Shown here: one piece after another, positions 55,771 through 64,000 of the stretch | Layout: each line of letters begins with the position of its first letter | Position numbering within the stretch: the stretch's first letter is position 1 | DNA from: Acetoanaerobium noterae | GTDB taxonomy: Bacteria > Bacillota > Clostridia > Peptostreptococcales > Filifactoraceae | NCBI RefSeq assembly: GCF_900168025.1 | Contig: NZ_FUYN01000007.1 | Location: 1-64,000 of the forward strand | Reading direction: 5' to 3' | DNA: 64,000 nt | Program-made: the position numbers and the translations under genes | Notes under the pieces: generated by a model | Told to the model about the DNA's origin: nothing | Database searches by the model: none | The model's input: the letters and a program-made list of their open reading frames with translations, nothing else

Positions 55771-56511
55771 ATGACTCATGTGTATGACGTGCTAACTGAA
55801 CATCGCTCAATAAGGAAATACAAACAAGACCCTGTAGATGAAAAGCATCTTGAGATGATTTTAAGAGCAGCTCAAGCAGCTCCTTCATCTGTAAATGGTC
55901 AGCAGTGGAGTATTATTTTAGTAAAGGACCAAGAAAAAAAGGATAAATTAGCCTCGCTTACAGGAGACCAAAGCTGGGTAGCAGAAGCGCCTGTGTTTTT
56001 AGTTTTTGTGGCTGATTATAATAGGGCTAAATTGGCAGCGAAGAAAAATGATAATGAATTGAAAATCACAGAGTCAGTTGAATCCATTATGGTAGCCTCT
56101 GTAGACGTAGGACTAGCCGCAGGAAATGCAATAGCAGTAGCTGAATCCTTAGGATATGGAATAGTTCCTATAGGAGGAGTAAGAAGAGAGCCTGAAGAAG
56201 TCATAGAATTGCTTGAGCTTCCTCAGTATGTTTATCCTATAGTTGGACTGTGCATAGGAATTCCAGAAAGCAAAGAAGAAAAGAAGCCTAGACTTCCTCT
56301 TCAAGCAGTGGTTCATAACGAAGCCTATAATAAAGACCAGATGATAGACATTGATGTATATGACGATATAATCCATAATTATTTACTTGAACGCTCAGCA
56401 GGAAAAAAAGACACCAACTGGAGTAAACAGCTATCGGATTTATATAGTAGGGTTTATTATCCTAAGGTGTATCCTTCACTTAAAAAGCAAGGATTTGATA
56501 ATGACAAATAA
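55771..56511 (+). CDS. Nitroreductase family FMN flavoprotein (NfrA-like)
   Basis: A 246-residue NAD(P)H-dependent FMN reductase of the nitroreductase superfamily. The FMN phosphate-binding start HRSIRKYKQDPV, the APSSVNGQQW loop, and GYGIVPIGGVRREPEEVIELL with VGLCIGIPE are typical of NfrA-type members with a long C-terminal arm. Physiological substrate unknown. GAGGTGATATGAA precedes the ATG. Monocistronic with a terminator. Confidence 0.92.
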   Translation: MTHVYDVLTEHRSIRKYKQDPVDEKHLEMILRAAQAAPSSVNGQQWSIILVKDQEKKDKLASLTGDQSWVAEAPVFLVFVADYNRAKLAAKKNDNELKITESVESIMVASVDVGLAAGNAIAVAESLGYGIVPIGGVRREPEEVIELLELPQYVYPIVGLCIGIPESKEEKKPRLPLQAVVHNEAYNKDQMIDIDVYDDIIHNYLLERSAGKKDTNWSKQLSDLYSRVYYPKVYPSLKKQGFDNDK

Positions 56512-56521
56512 CTAGGTTTAA

Positions 56522-56557
56522 TTCTCCCCCATTCATAAGAACTGGGGGAGTTTTTCT
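56522..56557 (+). terminator. Terminator of the nitroreductase gene
   Basis: CTCCCCCA (56524-56531) pairs with TGGGGGAG (56543-56550), then TTTTTC. Confidence 0.93.
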
Positions 56558-56662
56558 TTGGATTTATATATGAATTACTTTACAAAATTGGTATAATAAA
56601 ATGTTAGTGTATAAATTGAAATAGGAACTTTAAATAAATTTGTTTGAGTAGGAGTTTATGTT

Positions 56663-58573
56663 ATGAATTTGTTATCAACGGAAAGTCTCTCTAAGGCATA
56701 TGGAGAAAAGAAATTATTTGATAAAGTAGCCTTTGGCATAGATGACAGCGATAAGATAGGTCTTATCGGGATTAATGGGACAGGAAAGACAAGCTTTTTG
56801 AAAGTAATTGCAGGTATAGATGAAGCTGATGCAGGAAGCTTTATAAAATCTAGCAATTTAAAAATAGAATATCTAGCTCAAAATCCTGATTTTGATTTTG
56901 AGATTACTGTTTTAGAGCAAGTATTTGAAGGAAGCTCGCCTCTTATGGTGCTACTAAGAGAATATGAAAATGTAAGCTCGAGCCTTGAAAAAAATCCAAG
57001 TGATACGAAGCTTCAAATGAGGCTTATGGAGCTAAATGCAAAGATGGATTTGAATGAAGCTTGGCAGATAGAGCGTGAAGCAAAAACAGTACTTATGAAG
57101 CTTGGTATTATGGAATTTGATAAAAAAATAGGAGAGCTTTCTGGTGGACAAAGAAAGAGAGTTGCAATGGCTGGTGCACTTATTAGGCCTTGTGACTTAC
57201 TGATACTGGACGAGCCTACTAACCATATAGACAATGAAACCATAACCTATCTAGAAGACTATCTTTCAAACAGAAAAGGTGCACTTTTAATGGTTACCCA
57301 TGATAGATATTTCCTAGATAGAGTAGTAAACAAAATATGGGAGCTAGATGAAGGCAAGCTATATGCTTATCAAGGAGCCTATACTAAGTTTCTGGAGCTA
57401 AAAGCTCAAAGAGAAGCTGATGACAAGCGTATCCAAGAAAAAAAGCAAAGCCTGTATAAAAGCGAGCTTGCTTGGATGAGAAAAGGTGTAGAGGCAAGAC
57501 GTACCAAGCAAAAAGCTAGAAAAGACAGATTTAAGATACTTGAAACTGAAATAGACAAATCATCTGATGAAAAGCTAGATATATCTGTGGCAGGAAAAAG
57601 ACTAGGCAGAAAAATAATTGAGATAAATGATATATCAAAATCCTTTGGAGACAAGGTAGTATTAAAAAACTTTACTTACACAGTGCTAAAAGGTGACAGA
57701 ATAGGAATAGTAGGAAACAATGGAGAGGGGAAATCTTCGTTACTAAACGCAATAGCTAAAAAGCTAGACCTAGATAGTGGAACTATAGAAATCGGAGAGA
57801 CTATAAAGATAGGTTACTATTCTCAGGAAAATATAGATATGGACACTAGTCTTAGAGTTATAGAATATATAAAAAACAAAGCCGAATATATAGAAACCTC
57901 TGATGGAACGAAGATTACTGCGGCTATGATGCTTGAAAAATTTCTATTTACTGGAGATATGCAGTGGTCGTTTATTTCTAAGCTCTCAGGAGGAGAAAGA
58001 AGAAGGCTGTATTTATTGTCAGTGCTGATGGAAGGTCCAAATGTACTTTTATTGGATGAGCCTACAAATGACCTTGATATTCAGACACTAGCTATACTAG
58101 AGGATTATATTGACGAGTTTAATGGACCAGTAATCACTGTTTCGCATGATAGATATTTCCTAGATAAAATAGCAGATAAAATTTTTGCTTTTGAAGGTGA
58201 TGGTAATATAGAGATATCTTTTGGTGACTACACTGATTACAGTGAGAAGAAAAAACAGACTATAGAGGATACAGCATCTGAGACTGTTAAATCCTCACTT
58301 AAGGATAAAGATAAAAGCAGTGAAGCTAAGCCGAAAGCAAAAACTAAGTTTAGCTATAAAGAACAGCAGGAATTTGACACTATAGATGAGAAGATAGAGC
58401 AGACTGAAACCAAACTTGCTCAGATAAAAATAGATATGGAAAAAAATGCAGCTGATTTTGTCAAGCTAGCAGAGCTTACAAAGGAAGAAGAACGATTAAA
58501 TTCATCACTAGAAGAGCTGATGGAAAGATGGGCATATCTTAATGAACTAGCTGAAGAACTAGGAATTTTATAA
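56663..58573 (+). CDS. ABC-F ATPase (Uup-like)
   Basis: A 636-residue tandem ABC protein with no membrane part. Walker A GINGTGKTS near 36-44 and GNNGEGKSS near 350-358; signatures LSGGQRKRVAMA and LSGGERRRLYLL; DEPTNHID and DEPTNDLD; C-terminal coiled coil (YKEQQEFDTIDEKIEQTETKLAQIK). The C-terminal coiled coil and DEPTNDLD recall Uup. Likely a ribosome-associated factor. The coding strand is the same as the peptidase and the third ABC-F gene that follow. Confidence 0.93.
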   Translation: MNLLSTESLSKAYGEKKLFDKVAFGIDDSDKIGLIGINGTGKTSFLKVIAGIDEADAGSFIKSSNLKIEYLAQNPDFDFEITVLEQVFEGSSPLMVLLREYENVSSSLEKNPSDTKLQMRLMELNAKMDLNEAWQIEREAKTVLMKLGIMEFDKKIGELSGGQRKRVAMAGALIRPCDLLILDEPTNHIDNETITYLEDYLSNRKGALLMVTHDRYFLDRVVNKIWELDEGKLYAYQGAYTKFLELKAQREADDKRIQEKKQSLYKSELAWMRKGVEARRTKQKARKDRFKILETEIDKSSDEKLDISVAGKRLGRKIIEINDISKSFGDKVVLKNFTYTVLKGDRIGIVGNNGEGKSSLLNAIAKKLDLDSGTIEIGETIKIGYYSQENIDMDTSLRVIEYIKNKAEYIETSDGTKITAAMMLEKFLFTGDMQWSFISKLSGGERRRLYLLSVLMEGPNVLLLDEPTNDLDIQTLAILEDYIDEFNGPVITVSHDRYFLDKIADKIFAFEGDGNIEISFGDYTDYSEKKKQTIEDTASETVKSSLKDKDKSSEAKPKAKTKFSYKEQQEFDTIDEKIEQTETKLAQIKIDMEKNAADFVKLAELTKEEERLNSSLEELMERWAYLNELAEELGIL

Positions 58574-58679
58574 ATTCATATAATTTGAACAATTCATAAA
58601 AATAATATTGTATGTATAAATTATTTAAAGTAATATAGTTTTAAAGCTTATAAATAAGATGTTTCTAGGAGGAGATATT

Positions 58680-60374
58680 ATGGGATTTAAAGATTATGCT
58701 TATGAAAGACCTGATATGACAAAAATTGAAGCTGATTTTAACATTCTTTTGGACAAGTTTGTAAAGGCTGACAGCTTTGAAGAGCAAGACAGCGTTATGG
58801 AGAAAATAAATGAGATAAGAAGAGATTTTGAAACGGCAGCGAGCTTAGTTCAGGTAAGACATACGCTAGACACTACAGATGAGTACTATGAAAAACAAAA
58901 TGATTATATAGACGAAATTAGCCCGATATATGAAGGACTGATTAGTAAATACTATGAAGCTTTAGTGAATTCGAAATTTAAAGCTGAGCTAGAAAAAAAA
59001 TGGGGTTCATATATATTTGATATAGCTCAGACGAAATTAAAAACTTTTTCACCTGAGATAATCGAGGATATGCAAAAAGAAAATAAGCTAGCAAGTCAGT
59101 ATACAAAGCTTAGAGCCTCTGCTAAGATAATGTTTCAAGGTGAAGAAAGAAACCTAGCTCAGATGACACCTTTTATGGAATCTTCTGATAGAGAGGTTAG
59201 AAAATCTGCAAATGAAGCTTACTGCAAATTTTTCTTAGATAATGAAGCAGAATTTGATAGAATATATGATGGGCTTGTTAAAGTACGTCATGAGATTGCT
59301 ACAAAATTAGGTTACAAAAATTTTGTGGAATTAGGCTATGCAAGGCTAACTAGAACAGACTACGATGCCGATATGGTAAAAGGCTATAGAAAACAAGTGA
59401 AAGACCATCTAGTGTCAGTAGCTCAAAAGCTAAGAGAGCGTCAAAGAGAAAGACTAGGCTTAGAAAAATTATTGTACTTTGATGAGCCTCTTGAGTTCTT
59501 GACTGGAAACGCTACGCCTAAAGGAAATCCTGAGTGGATTATAGACAAGGGAGCAAAAATGTATCAGGAATTATCAGCTGATACTGATGAATTCTTTAAC
59601 TATATGAGAGACAATGATTTACTTGATTTAGTTGCTAAAAAAGGCAAAGATGGCGGTGGATACTGTACATTCTTCCCTAAATATAAATCGCCGTTTATAT
59701 TTTCGAATTTCAATGGAACCTCTGGGGATGTAGATGTACTAACTCATGAAGCAGGACATGCTTTTCAGGTATTTAAAAGCAGAGATTTCAAGCTTCCGGA
59801 ATACGTATGGCCTACATTAGAAGCTTGCGAGATTCACTCTATGAGTATGGAGTTTTTTGCATGGCCATGGATGGAGCTGTTCTTTGAGAAGGATGTAGAT
59901 AAATACAAATTCTCTCACCTTGCTTCAGCGCTTTTATTCATTCCATATGGAGTGACAGTAGATGAATTCCAGCACTGGATATATGAAAATCCTGAGGCTA
60001 CGGCTGATGAAAGAAAAGCAAAGTGGAGAGAAATAGAAAAAAATTATCTTCCATGGAGAGACTACGCAGGAAATGAGCTGTTAGAAAAGGGTGGATACTG
60101 GTTTAGACAAGGACATATATTTTCAAATCCTTTCTATTATATAGACTACACTTTGGCTCAAGTATGCGCACTTCAATTCTGGATTAAGCAAAATGAAAAT
60201 AAAGAAAAAGCTTGGAGCGAATACGTAAGACTATGCGAAGCTGGTGGAAGCGAGTCTTTCCTAAAGCTAGTGGAAGTTGCAAATCTAAAGAATCCATTTG
60301 TGGATGGAACCATAGCTTCAGTAATTCCGCAAATTAATGACTACCTTGATAAGGTAGATGATAAAAAGTTATAA
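58680..60374 (+). CDS. M3 family oligoendopeptidase (PepF-like)
   Basis: A 564-residue zinc metallopeptidase for short peptides. The zinc motif HEAGH is at 356-360 (LTHEAGHAF), followed by CEIHSMSMEFFAWPWMELFF where the third ligand glutamate lies. No signal peptide, so cytosolic. ATG 58680 follows AGGAGGAGA; the in-frame ATG at 58659 precedes that site. Sits between two ABC-F genes; suits an amino-acid-using anaerobe. Confidence 0.94.
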   Translation: MGFKDYAYERPDMTKIEADFNILLDKFVKADSFEEQDSVMEKINEIRRDFETAASLVQVRHTLDTTDEYYEKQNDYIDEISPIYEGLISKYYEALVNSKFKAELEKKWGSYIFDIAQTKLKTFSPEIIEDMQKENKLASQYTKLRASAKIMFQGEERNLAQMTPFMESSDREVRKSANEAYCKFFLDNEAEFDRIYDGLVKVRHEIATKLGYKNFVELGYARLTRTDYDADMVKGYRKQVKDHLVSVAQKLRERQRERLGLEKLLYFDEPLEFLTGNATPKGNPEWIIDKGAKMYQELSADTDEFFNYMRDNDLLDLVAKKGKDGGGYCTFFPKYKSPFIFSNFNGTSGDVDVLTHEAGHAFQVFKSRDFKLPEYVWPTLEACEIHSMSMEFFAWPWMELFFEKDVDKYKFSHLASALLFIPYGVTVDEFQHWIYENPEATADERKAKWREIEKNYLPWRDYAGNELLEKGGYWFRQGHIFSNPFYYIDYTLAQVCALQFWIKQNENKEKAWSEYVRLCEAGGSESFLKLVEVANLKNPFVDGTIASVIPQINDYLDKVDDKKL

Positions 60375-60411
60375 AAAGTAATATAGGATAATGTAAAGAA
60401 GGAGAAAATTA

Positions 60412-61968
60412 ATGAGTATTTTAAATGTAAAAAATTTGAGTCATGGATTTGGAGACAGAGCTATATTTGACAATGTGTCATTTAGGTTATTAAAAGGAGA
60501 GCATATAGGATTAATCGGTGCCAATGGAGAGGGAAAATCCAGCTTCATGAAGATAATCACTCACCAGATTGAGCCAGATGCCGGAGTCATAGAGTGGTCA
60601 AAACGTGTGAGGGTAGGCTATCTAGACCAGCATACAGTTCTTGAAAAAGGTATGACTATAAGAGATGCATTAAAAGGCGCGTTCAAATATTTATATGACC
60701 TAGAGGAAGAGATGAACCAAATCTATGGAAAAATGGGAGATGTCGATGAAAACGAGCTAAATATAATGCTTGAAGATGTAGGAAACATACAGGACATTTT
60801 GGACCATAACGATTTTTACATTATAGACTCAAAGGTGGAAGAAATAGCAAGAGGACTAGGAATAGCTGATATAGGGCTAGATAAACAAGTAAACGACTTA
60901 AGTGGTGGTCAAAGAACAAAAATTCTGCTTGCAAAATTGCTACTAGAAAAACCTGATATTCTCCTTCTAGATGAGCCTACGAACTACTTAGATGAACAGC
61001 ATATAGAATGGCTTAAGCGTTATCTTCAGGAATACGAAAATGCTTTTATTTTGATATCCCATGATATGGCGTTTTTAAATAGTGTAATCAACTTAATTTA
61101 TCATATGGAAAACCAAAAGCTAGATAGATATGTGGGTAGCTATGATGACTTTATGAAAGTATACGAAGCCAAAAAATCACAGCTAGAATCTGCTTATAAA
61201 AAACAACAGCAAGAGATAGAGGACTTGAAGGATTTTGTTCAGAGGAATAAAGCTAGAGTTGCAACTAGAAATATGGCTATGTCTAGACAGAAGAAGCTAG
61301 ACAAAATGGATGTAATAGAGCTAGCGAAAGATAGACCTAAGCCAGAGTTTAACTTCAAAATGTCTAGAGCATCAGGCAAGCTTATATTTGAAACAAAAGA
61401 CCTTGTGATAGGATATGATGAGCCACTTTCAAAGCCACTGAACCTGCGTATGGAAAGAGGACAGAAAATAGCTCTTATGGGAGCCAATGGCCTTGGAAAG
61501 ACTACTCTTCTAAGAAGTATACTAGGTGAGATTCCACCTGTTTCTGGCTCAGTTGAGATGGGGGACTATCTGTATATAGGATATTTCGAGCAAGAGATGA
61601 AGGAAGCAAACTATAATACTTGTATAGAAGAAGTATGGGGAGAATTCCCTTCTATGGACCAAAGAGACATAAGAGCAGCTCTTGCAAAATGTGGACTTAC
61701 TACCAAGCATATAGAAAGTAAGATAGTGGTGCTAAGTGGTGGAGAGCAAGCGAAAGTAAGACTTTGCAAGCTAATCAACAACGAAACTAATCTACTAGTT
61801 CTAGATGAGCCGACAAACCACCTTGATGTAGATGCAAAAGATGAGCTTAAAAGAGCACTAAAAGCTTACAAAGGAAGCATACTTTTGATATGCCATGAGC
61901 CTGAGTTTTATCAAGATATAGTATCTGATGTATGGAACTGTGAGACATGGACTACAAAAATCGTATAG
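60412..61968 (+). CDS. ABC-F ATPase (third copy in window)
   Basis: A 518-residue tandem ABC protein. Walker A GANGEGKSS near 37-45 and GANGLGKTT near 360-368; LSGGQRTKILLAKLL and LSGGEQAKVRLCKL; DEPTNYLD and DEPTNHLD. The linker (KNKARVATRNMAMSRQKKLDKM region) is positively charged, and there is no C-terminal extension, unlike the other two copies. Short ABC-F proteins of this shape include YkpA/YbiT-type members. AAGGAG precedes the ATG. Thirty-seven bases after pepF. Confidence 0.92.
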   Translation: MSILNVKNLSHGFGDRAIFDNVSFRLLKGEHIGLIGANGEGKSSFMKIITHQIEPDAGVIEWSKRVRVGYLDQHTVLEKGMTIRDALKGAFKYLYDLEEEMNQIYGKMGDVDENELNIMLEDVGNIQDILDHNDFYIIDSKVEEIARGLGIADIGLDKQVNDLSGGQRTKILLAKLLLEKPDILLLDEPTNYLDEQHIEWLKRYLQEYENAFILISHDMAFLNSVINLIYHMENQKLDRYVGSYDDFMKVYEAKKSQLESAYKKQQQEIEDLKDFVQRNKARVATRNMAMSRQKKLDKMDVIELAKDRPKPEFNFKMSRASGKLIFETKDLVIGYDEPLSKPLNLRMERGQKIALMGANGLGKTTLLRSILGEIPPVSGSVEMGDYLYIGYFEQEMKEANYNTCIEEVWGEFPSMDQRDIRAALAKCGLTTKHIESKIVVLSGGEQAKVRLCKLINNETNLLVLDEPTNHLDVDAKDELKRALKAYKGSILLICHEPEFYQDIVSDVWNCETWTTKIV

Positions 61969-61977
61969 AATAAATCG

Positions 61978-62008
61978 AAGATCTGCTTTTGAAGCAGGTC
62001 TTTTTTTA
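61978..62008 (+). terminator. Terminator after the third ABC-F gene
   Basis: AGATCTGCTT (61979-61988), TTG loop, AAGCAGGTCT (61992-62001), one G-U pair, then seven T. Confidence 0.92.
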
Positions 62009-62132
62009 TACCAAAATAGTTTGATTGAAGTACACTTTTAAATGGTCTTGATAGTTTTTGATTTTGTCTTTTTCCTTTAACTTTTAAATGTAGAATTTTA
62101 TGGTATAACTATAATTGATAGGGGGAGAGGGA

Positions 62133-63296
62133 ATGAATATATTTAATAAAATGGATAGAGTGGAGTTTCTAAGAGAAAGCAATGAAGCGAGTGATTATAT
62201 AGAAAAATTGAAACTATTAGAAAACAAAGCTTCTGGAGATATAAAATCCAAAATTGAAAAAGAAATAAAAATTTGCACATGGGGAATGCTCGGAGAAAAA
62301 AATATAGCATTTGAATTAAGAAATAGTGGGATACCGATGTATGTGCTTCATGATGTGAATATTGAAATTGAAGATTTGACTGCACAAATAGATTATATAG
62401 TTGTGACAAGAAAGCTTAATTTTATTATTGAGTGCAAAAACTTAATTGGGGATATAGAAATAGACAATAATGGTAATTTTCTTAGAAAATATACCTTCAA
62501 AGGGAAACAAATTAAAGAAGGTATTTATTCTCCTATAACTCAAAATCAAAGACATTTAGAAGTACTAAAGAAAGTAAAAAAAGATTCATTTAATGATAAT
62601 TTTTTATTTAAAATGGGGATAGATAAAACTTTTGATTTATTTAATAAGTCAATTGTGGTTTTATCGAACCCCAAAACTATATTAAATGCTAAATATGCTA
62701 AAAAGGATGTCAAAGACCAAGTAATAAGAGCAGACCAACTAATAAAGCATATGAAATTCCATATAAATCAATCTAAGGAATTCGCATCAAGTGATAAACA
62801 AATGCTTAGTATTGCTAATGATTTTTTGAATCTTCATAATCAGAGTAAATCTTCTTTTGAAAAGCGCTATCAGGAATTTGCTAGTGCAGTTGGAGTGGAT
62901 TATGCACAAGATTTTGGGATTGATAACATAACTAAAGATACTAGTATTAATAAATCAGCAAATTCAGCCTACCTTAGTAACAGTGGATACAATAACTTTT
63001 TTGATAATGCTGTTGAAGAAAATTTAAATGATATAGAGCCAAAACAAGAATTAGAAAATAAAACTATAGATATCGATAAATTACGGGCGGAACTTAAAGA
63101 GATGAGATTAAAAACTAGCAGAAAAGAAAATATAAAACCCTATTTTATTTTTAATGATAAACAAATGGATGACTTAATTGATAAATATCCTAAAAGCAAA
63201 GAGGCTTTGGTAAAGGTTTCTGGATTTGGAGAGAAAAAAGCTGAAAAATATGGAGAAGAGATTTTGAGTATCTTAGCTAAATTTGATTGTAATTAA
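62133..63296 (+). CDS. NERD domain protein with C-terminal HRDC domain
   Basis: A 387-residue protein. Residues about 40-150 form a NERD (nuclease-related) domain: GMLGEKNIAFEL, then DLTAQIDYIVVTRKLNFIIECKNL, carrying the D...ExK pattern of PD-(D/E)XK nucleases. A low-complexity polar linker follows. The last 75 residues are HRDC-like (PYFIFNDKQMDDLIDKYPKSKEALVKVSGFGEKKAEKYGEEIL), the nucleic-acid-binding module of RecQ. A DNA-processing role is probable, exact function unknown. GGGGGAGAGGGA precedes ATG 62133. More AT-rich than its upstream neighbours. Confidence 0.85.
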   Translation: MNIFNKMDRVEFLRESNEASDYIEKLKLLENKASGDIKSKIEKEIKICTWGMLGEKNIAFELRNSGIPMYVLHDVNIEIEDLTAQIDYIVVTRKLNFIIECKNLIGDIEIDNNGNFLRKYTFKGKQIKEGIYSPITQNQRHLEVLKKVKKDSFNDNFLFKMGIDKTFDLFNKSIVVLSNPKTILNAKYAKKDVKDQVIRADQLIKHMKFHINQSKEFASSDKQMLSIANDFLNLHNQSKSSFEKRYQEFASAVGVDYAQDFGIDNITKDTSINKSANSAYLSNSGYNNFFDNAVEENLNDIEPKQELENKTIDIDKLRAELKEMRLKTSRKENIKPYFIFNDKQMDDLIDKYPKSKEALVKVSGFGEKKAEKYGEEILSILAKFDCN

Positions 63297-63327
63297 AAAT
63301 AATCTTACATATGAGGAGGACTAACTA

Positions 63328-63765
63328 ATGAATGAGCAAAATGATAAAAATGAAATTTCATCACAAAGAAAAGGACTTTATTATACTGGATTAGTGCTTG
63401 TGGTGATAGGGATAATGATGTTTATGTCTACCTTTGTTCTATCTATGATGAATCCTTTCGGTGGAAATCCGTTTATGAATGCAGTTATAGGGATGATTAT
63501 GATAATGATAGGAAATGTGCTTATGGCTGTGGGAAGAAGAGGACTAGCAGGGAGTGGTATAATTCTTGACCCGAATCAAGCTAGAGAAGATTTAAAACCT
63601 TATTCTAAACAAGCTGGTGGAATGATAAACGATGCACTAGAAGAAGTGGATGTGATTCACAATATAAAAGATGATTCGCAGACTATAAAAATAAGATGTA
63701 GAAATTGCAAAGGACTAAATGATGAAAATGCTAGATATTGTAATCACTGTGGTAAAGAGTTATGA
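63328..63765 (+). CDS. Small membrane protein with C-terminal zinc ribbon
   Basis: A 145-residue protein with two membrane helices (YYTGLVLVVIGIMMFMSTFVL and FMNAVIGMIMIMIGNVLMAV) and a cytoplasmic tail ending in a zinc ribbon, CRNCKGLNDENARYCNHCG. Function unknown; such tails are common in membrane proteins that recruit partners. AGGAGGA precedes the ATG. Lies 31 bases after the NERD gene and may be co-transcribed with it. Confidence 0.8.
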   Translation: MNEQNDKNEISSQRKGLYYTGLVLVVIGIMMFMSTFVLSMMNPFGGNPFMNAVIGMIMIMIGNVLMAVGRRGLAGSGIILDPNQAREDLKPYSKQAGGMINDALEEVDVIHNIKDDSQTIKIRCRNCKGLNDENARYCNHCGKEL

Positions 63766-63791
63766 TTAATATATTTTTAGAATAGATTCAG

Positions 63792-63821
63792 TAAAGGCCT
63801 AAAAAAAATAGGTCTTTTTTA
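63792..63821 (+). terminator. Terminator after the zinc-ribbon gene
   Basis: AGGCCTA (63795-63801), seven-A loop, TAGGTCT (63809-63815) with one G-U pair, then TTTTT. Confidence 0.85.
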
Positions 63822-63949
63822 TCATTTAATACTAGCGCTTGTTACCTAAAATATGATACAATAAATAATAAGATAAAAATAATTTACCAATTGCTGGAAC
63901 TATTGACAATAGTTTATCAATTATTTCAAGGAAATATATGGAGGTAAAA

Positions 63950-64000
63950 ATGACATTAGATATATATAATGTGCTGATAGGTATAATTTCGGCAGCAGTA
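63950..64000 (+). CDS. Start of a gene cut by the window end
   Basis: ATG 63950 preceded by TGGAGGTAAAA opens a frame of 17 codons to the end of the window (MTLDIYNVLIGIISAAV). The segment is hydrophobic, so a membrane helix at the N-terminus is likely. Too short to identify. Confidence 0.6.
   Translation, partial: MTLDIYNVLIGIISAAV

Noticed and set aside
1-64000. tRNA, rRNA, CRISPR, transposase or prophage genes
   Set aside because: Looked for on both strands by eye; no cloverleaf with CCA-type end, no regular repeat-spacer array and no recognisable mobile-element protein was seen.

Overview
The window is a low-GC, gene-dense stretch of a motile, strictly anaerobic Firmicute of the class Clostridia. 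An amino-acid-fermenting relative of the Peptostreptococcaceae is likely, but this is inferred from gene content only. Indicators are a V-type ATPase operon, clostridial 2[4Fe-4S] ferredoxin, Rex, a flavin-linked NuoE/NuoF/Nfn-like complex, NAD(P)-glutamate dehydrogenase, AGGAGG ribosome sites and frequent TTG/GTG starts.

Region 1 (1-19000) is a flagellar filament and glycosylation region. It opens inside a flagellin gene. Between that flagellin and flaG-fliD-fliS lies a glycosylation island: a very AT-rich block (two large TPR-glycosyltransferases, sugar epimerase/dehydratase, DegT aminotransferase, FemAB/GNAT-like transferase, radical SAM/SPASM protein), then a more normal wbpA-wbpB-wbpD-wbpE set for a diacetamido-uronic acid nucleotide sugar. 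After flaG-fliD-fliS come a FlgN-like chaperone, small flagellar proteins, an orphan LuxR-type response regulator and small unknown genes. A 750-bp gap follows that holds a structured RNA gene with its own terminator and a tight cluster of DnaA boxes.

Region 2 (19000-33200) is housekeeping: a nine-gene V-type ATPase operon (F-C-I-K-G-E-A-B-D in Enterococcus naming), long hibernation factor hpf, secA, prfB with an intact programmed +1 frameshift, and a DegV protein.

Region 3 (33300-38300) is a second flagellar locus: yaaR on the minus strand, a FliK-like large protein, an orphan FlhB C-terminal-domain protein, a second complete flagellin and a second FliS-like protein. Several starts have candidate sigma-28 promoters.

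Region 4 (38300-47400) carries tex, an FMN riboswitch plus ribU with a candidate Fur box on the promoter, the t6A operon tsaE-tsaB-rimI-tsaD, a convergent ABC-F gene, and rex.

Region 5 (47500-64000) is redox and central metabolism: a three-gene operon NuoE, NuoF and a 1.2-kDa-residue-scale (about 1190 aa) Nfn/NuoG fusion that looks like an electron-bifurcating transhydrogenase, convergent gdhA, ferredoxin, a nitroreductase, two further ABC-F ATPases flanking an M3 oligopeptidase, a NERD-HRDC protein, a zinc-ribbon membrane protein, and the first 17 codons of a further gene.

No tRNA, rRNA, CRISPR array, transposase or phage gene was recognised. The points most worth following are the electron-bifurcating fusion operon, the DnaA-box cluster and adjoining structured RNA, the unusual flagellin-glycan island, and the dual iron/FMN control of ribU.
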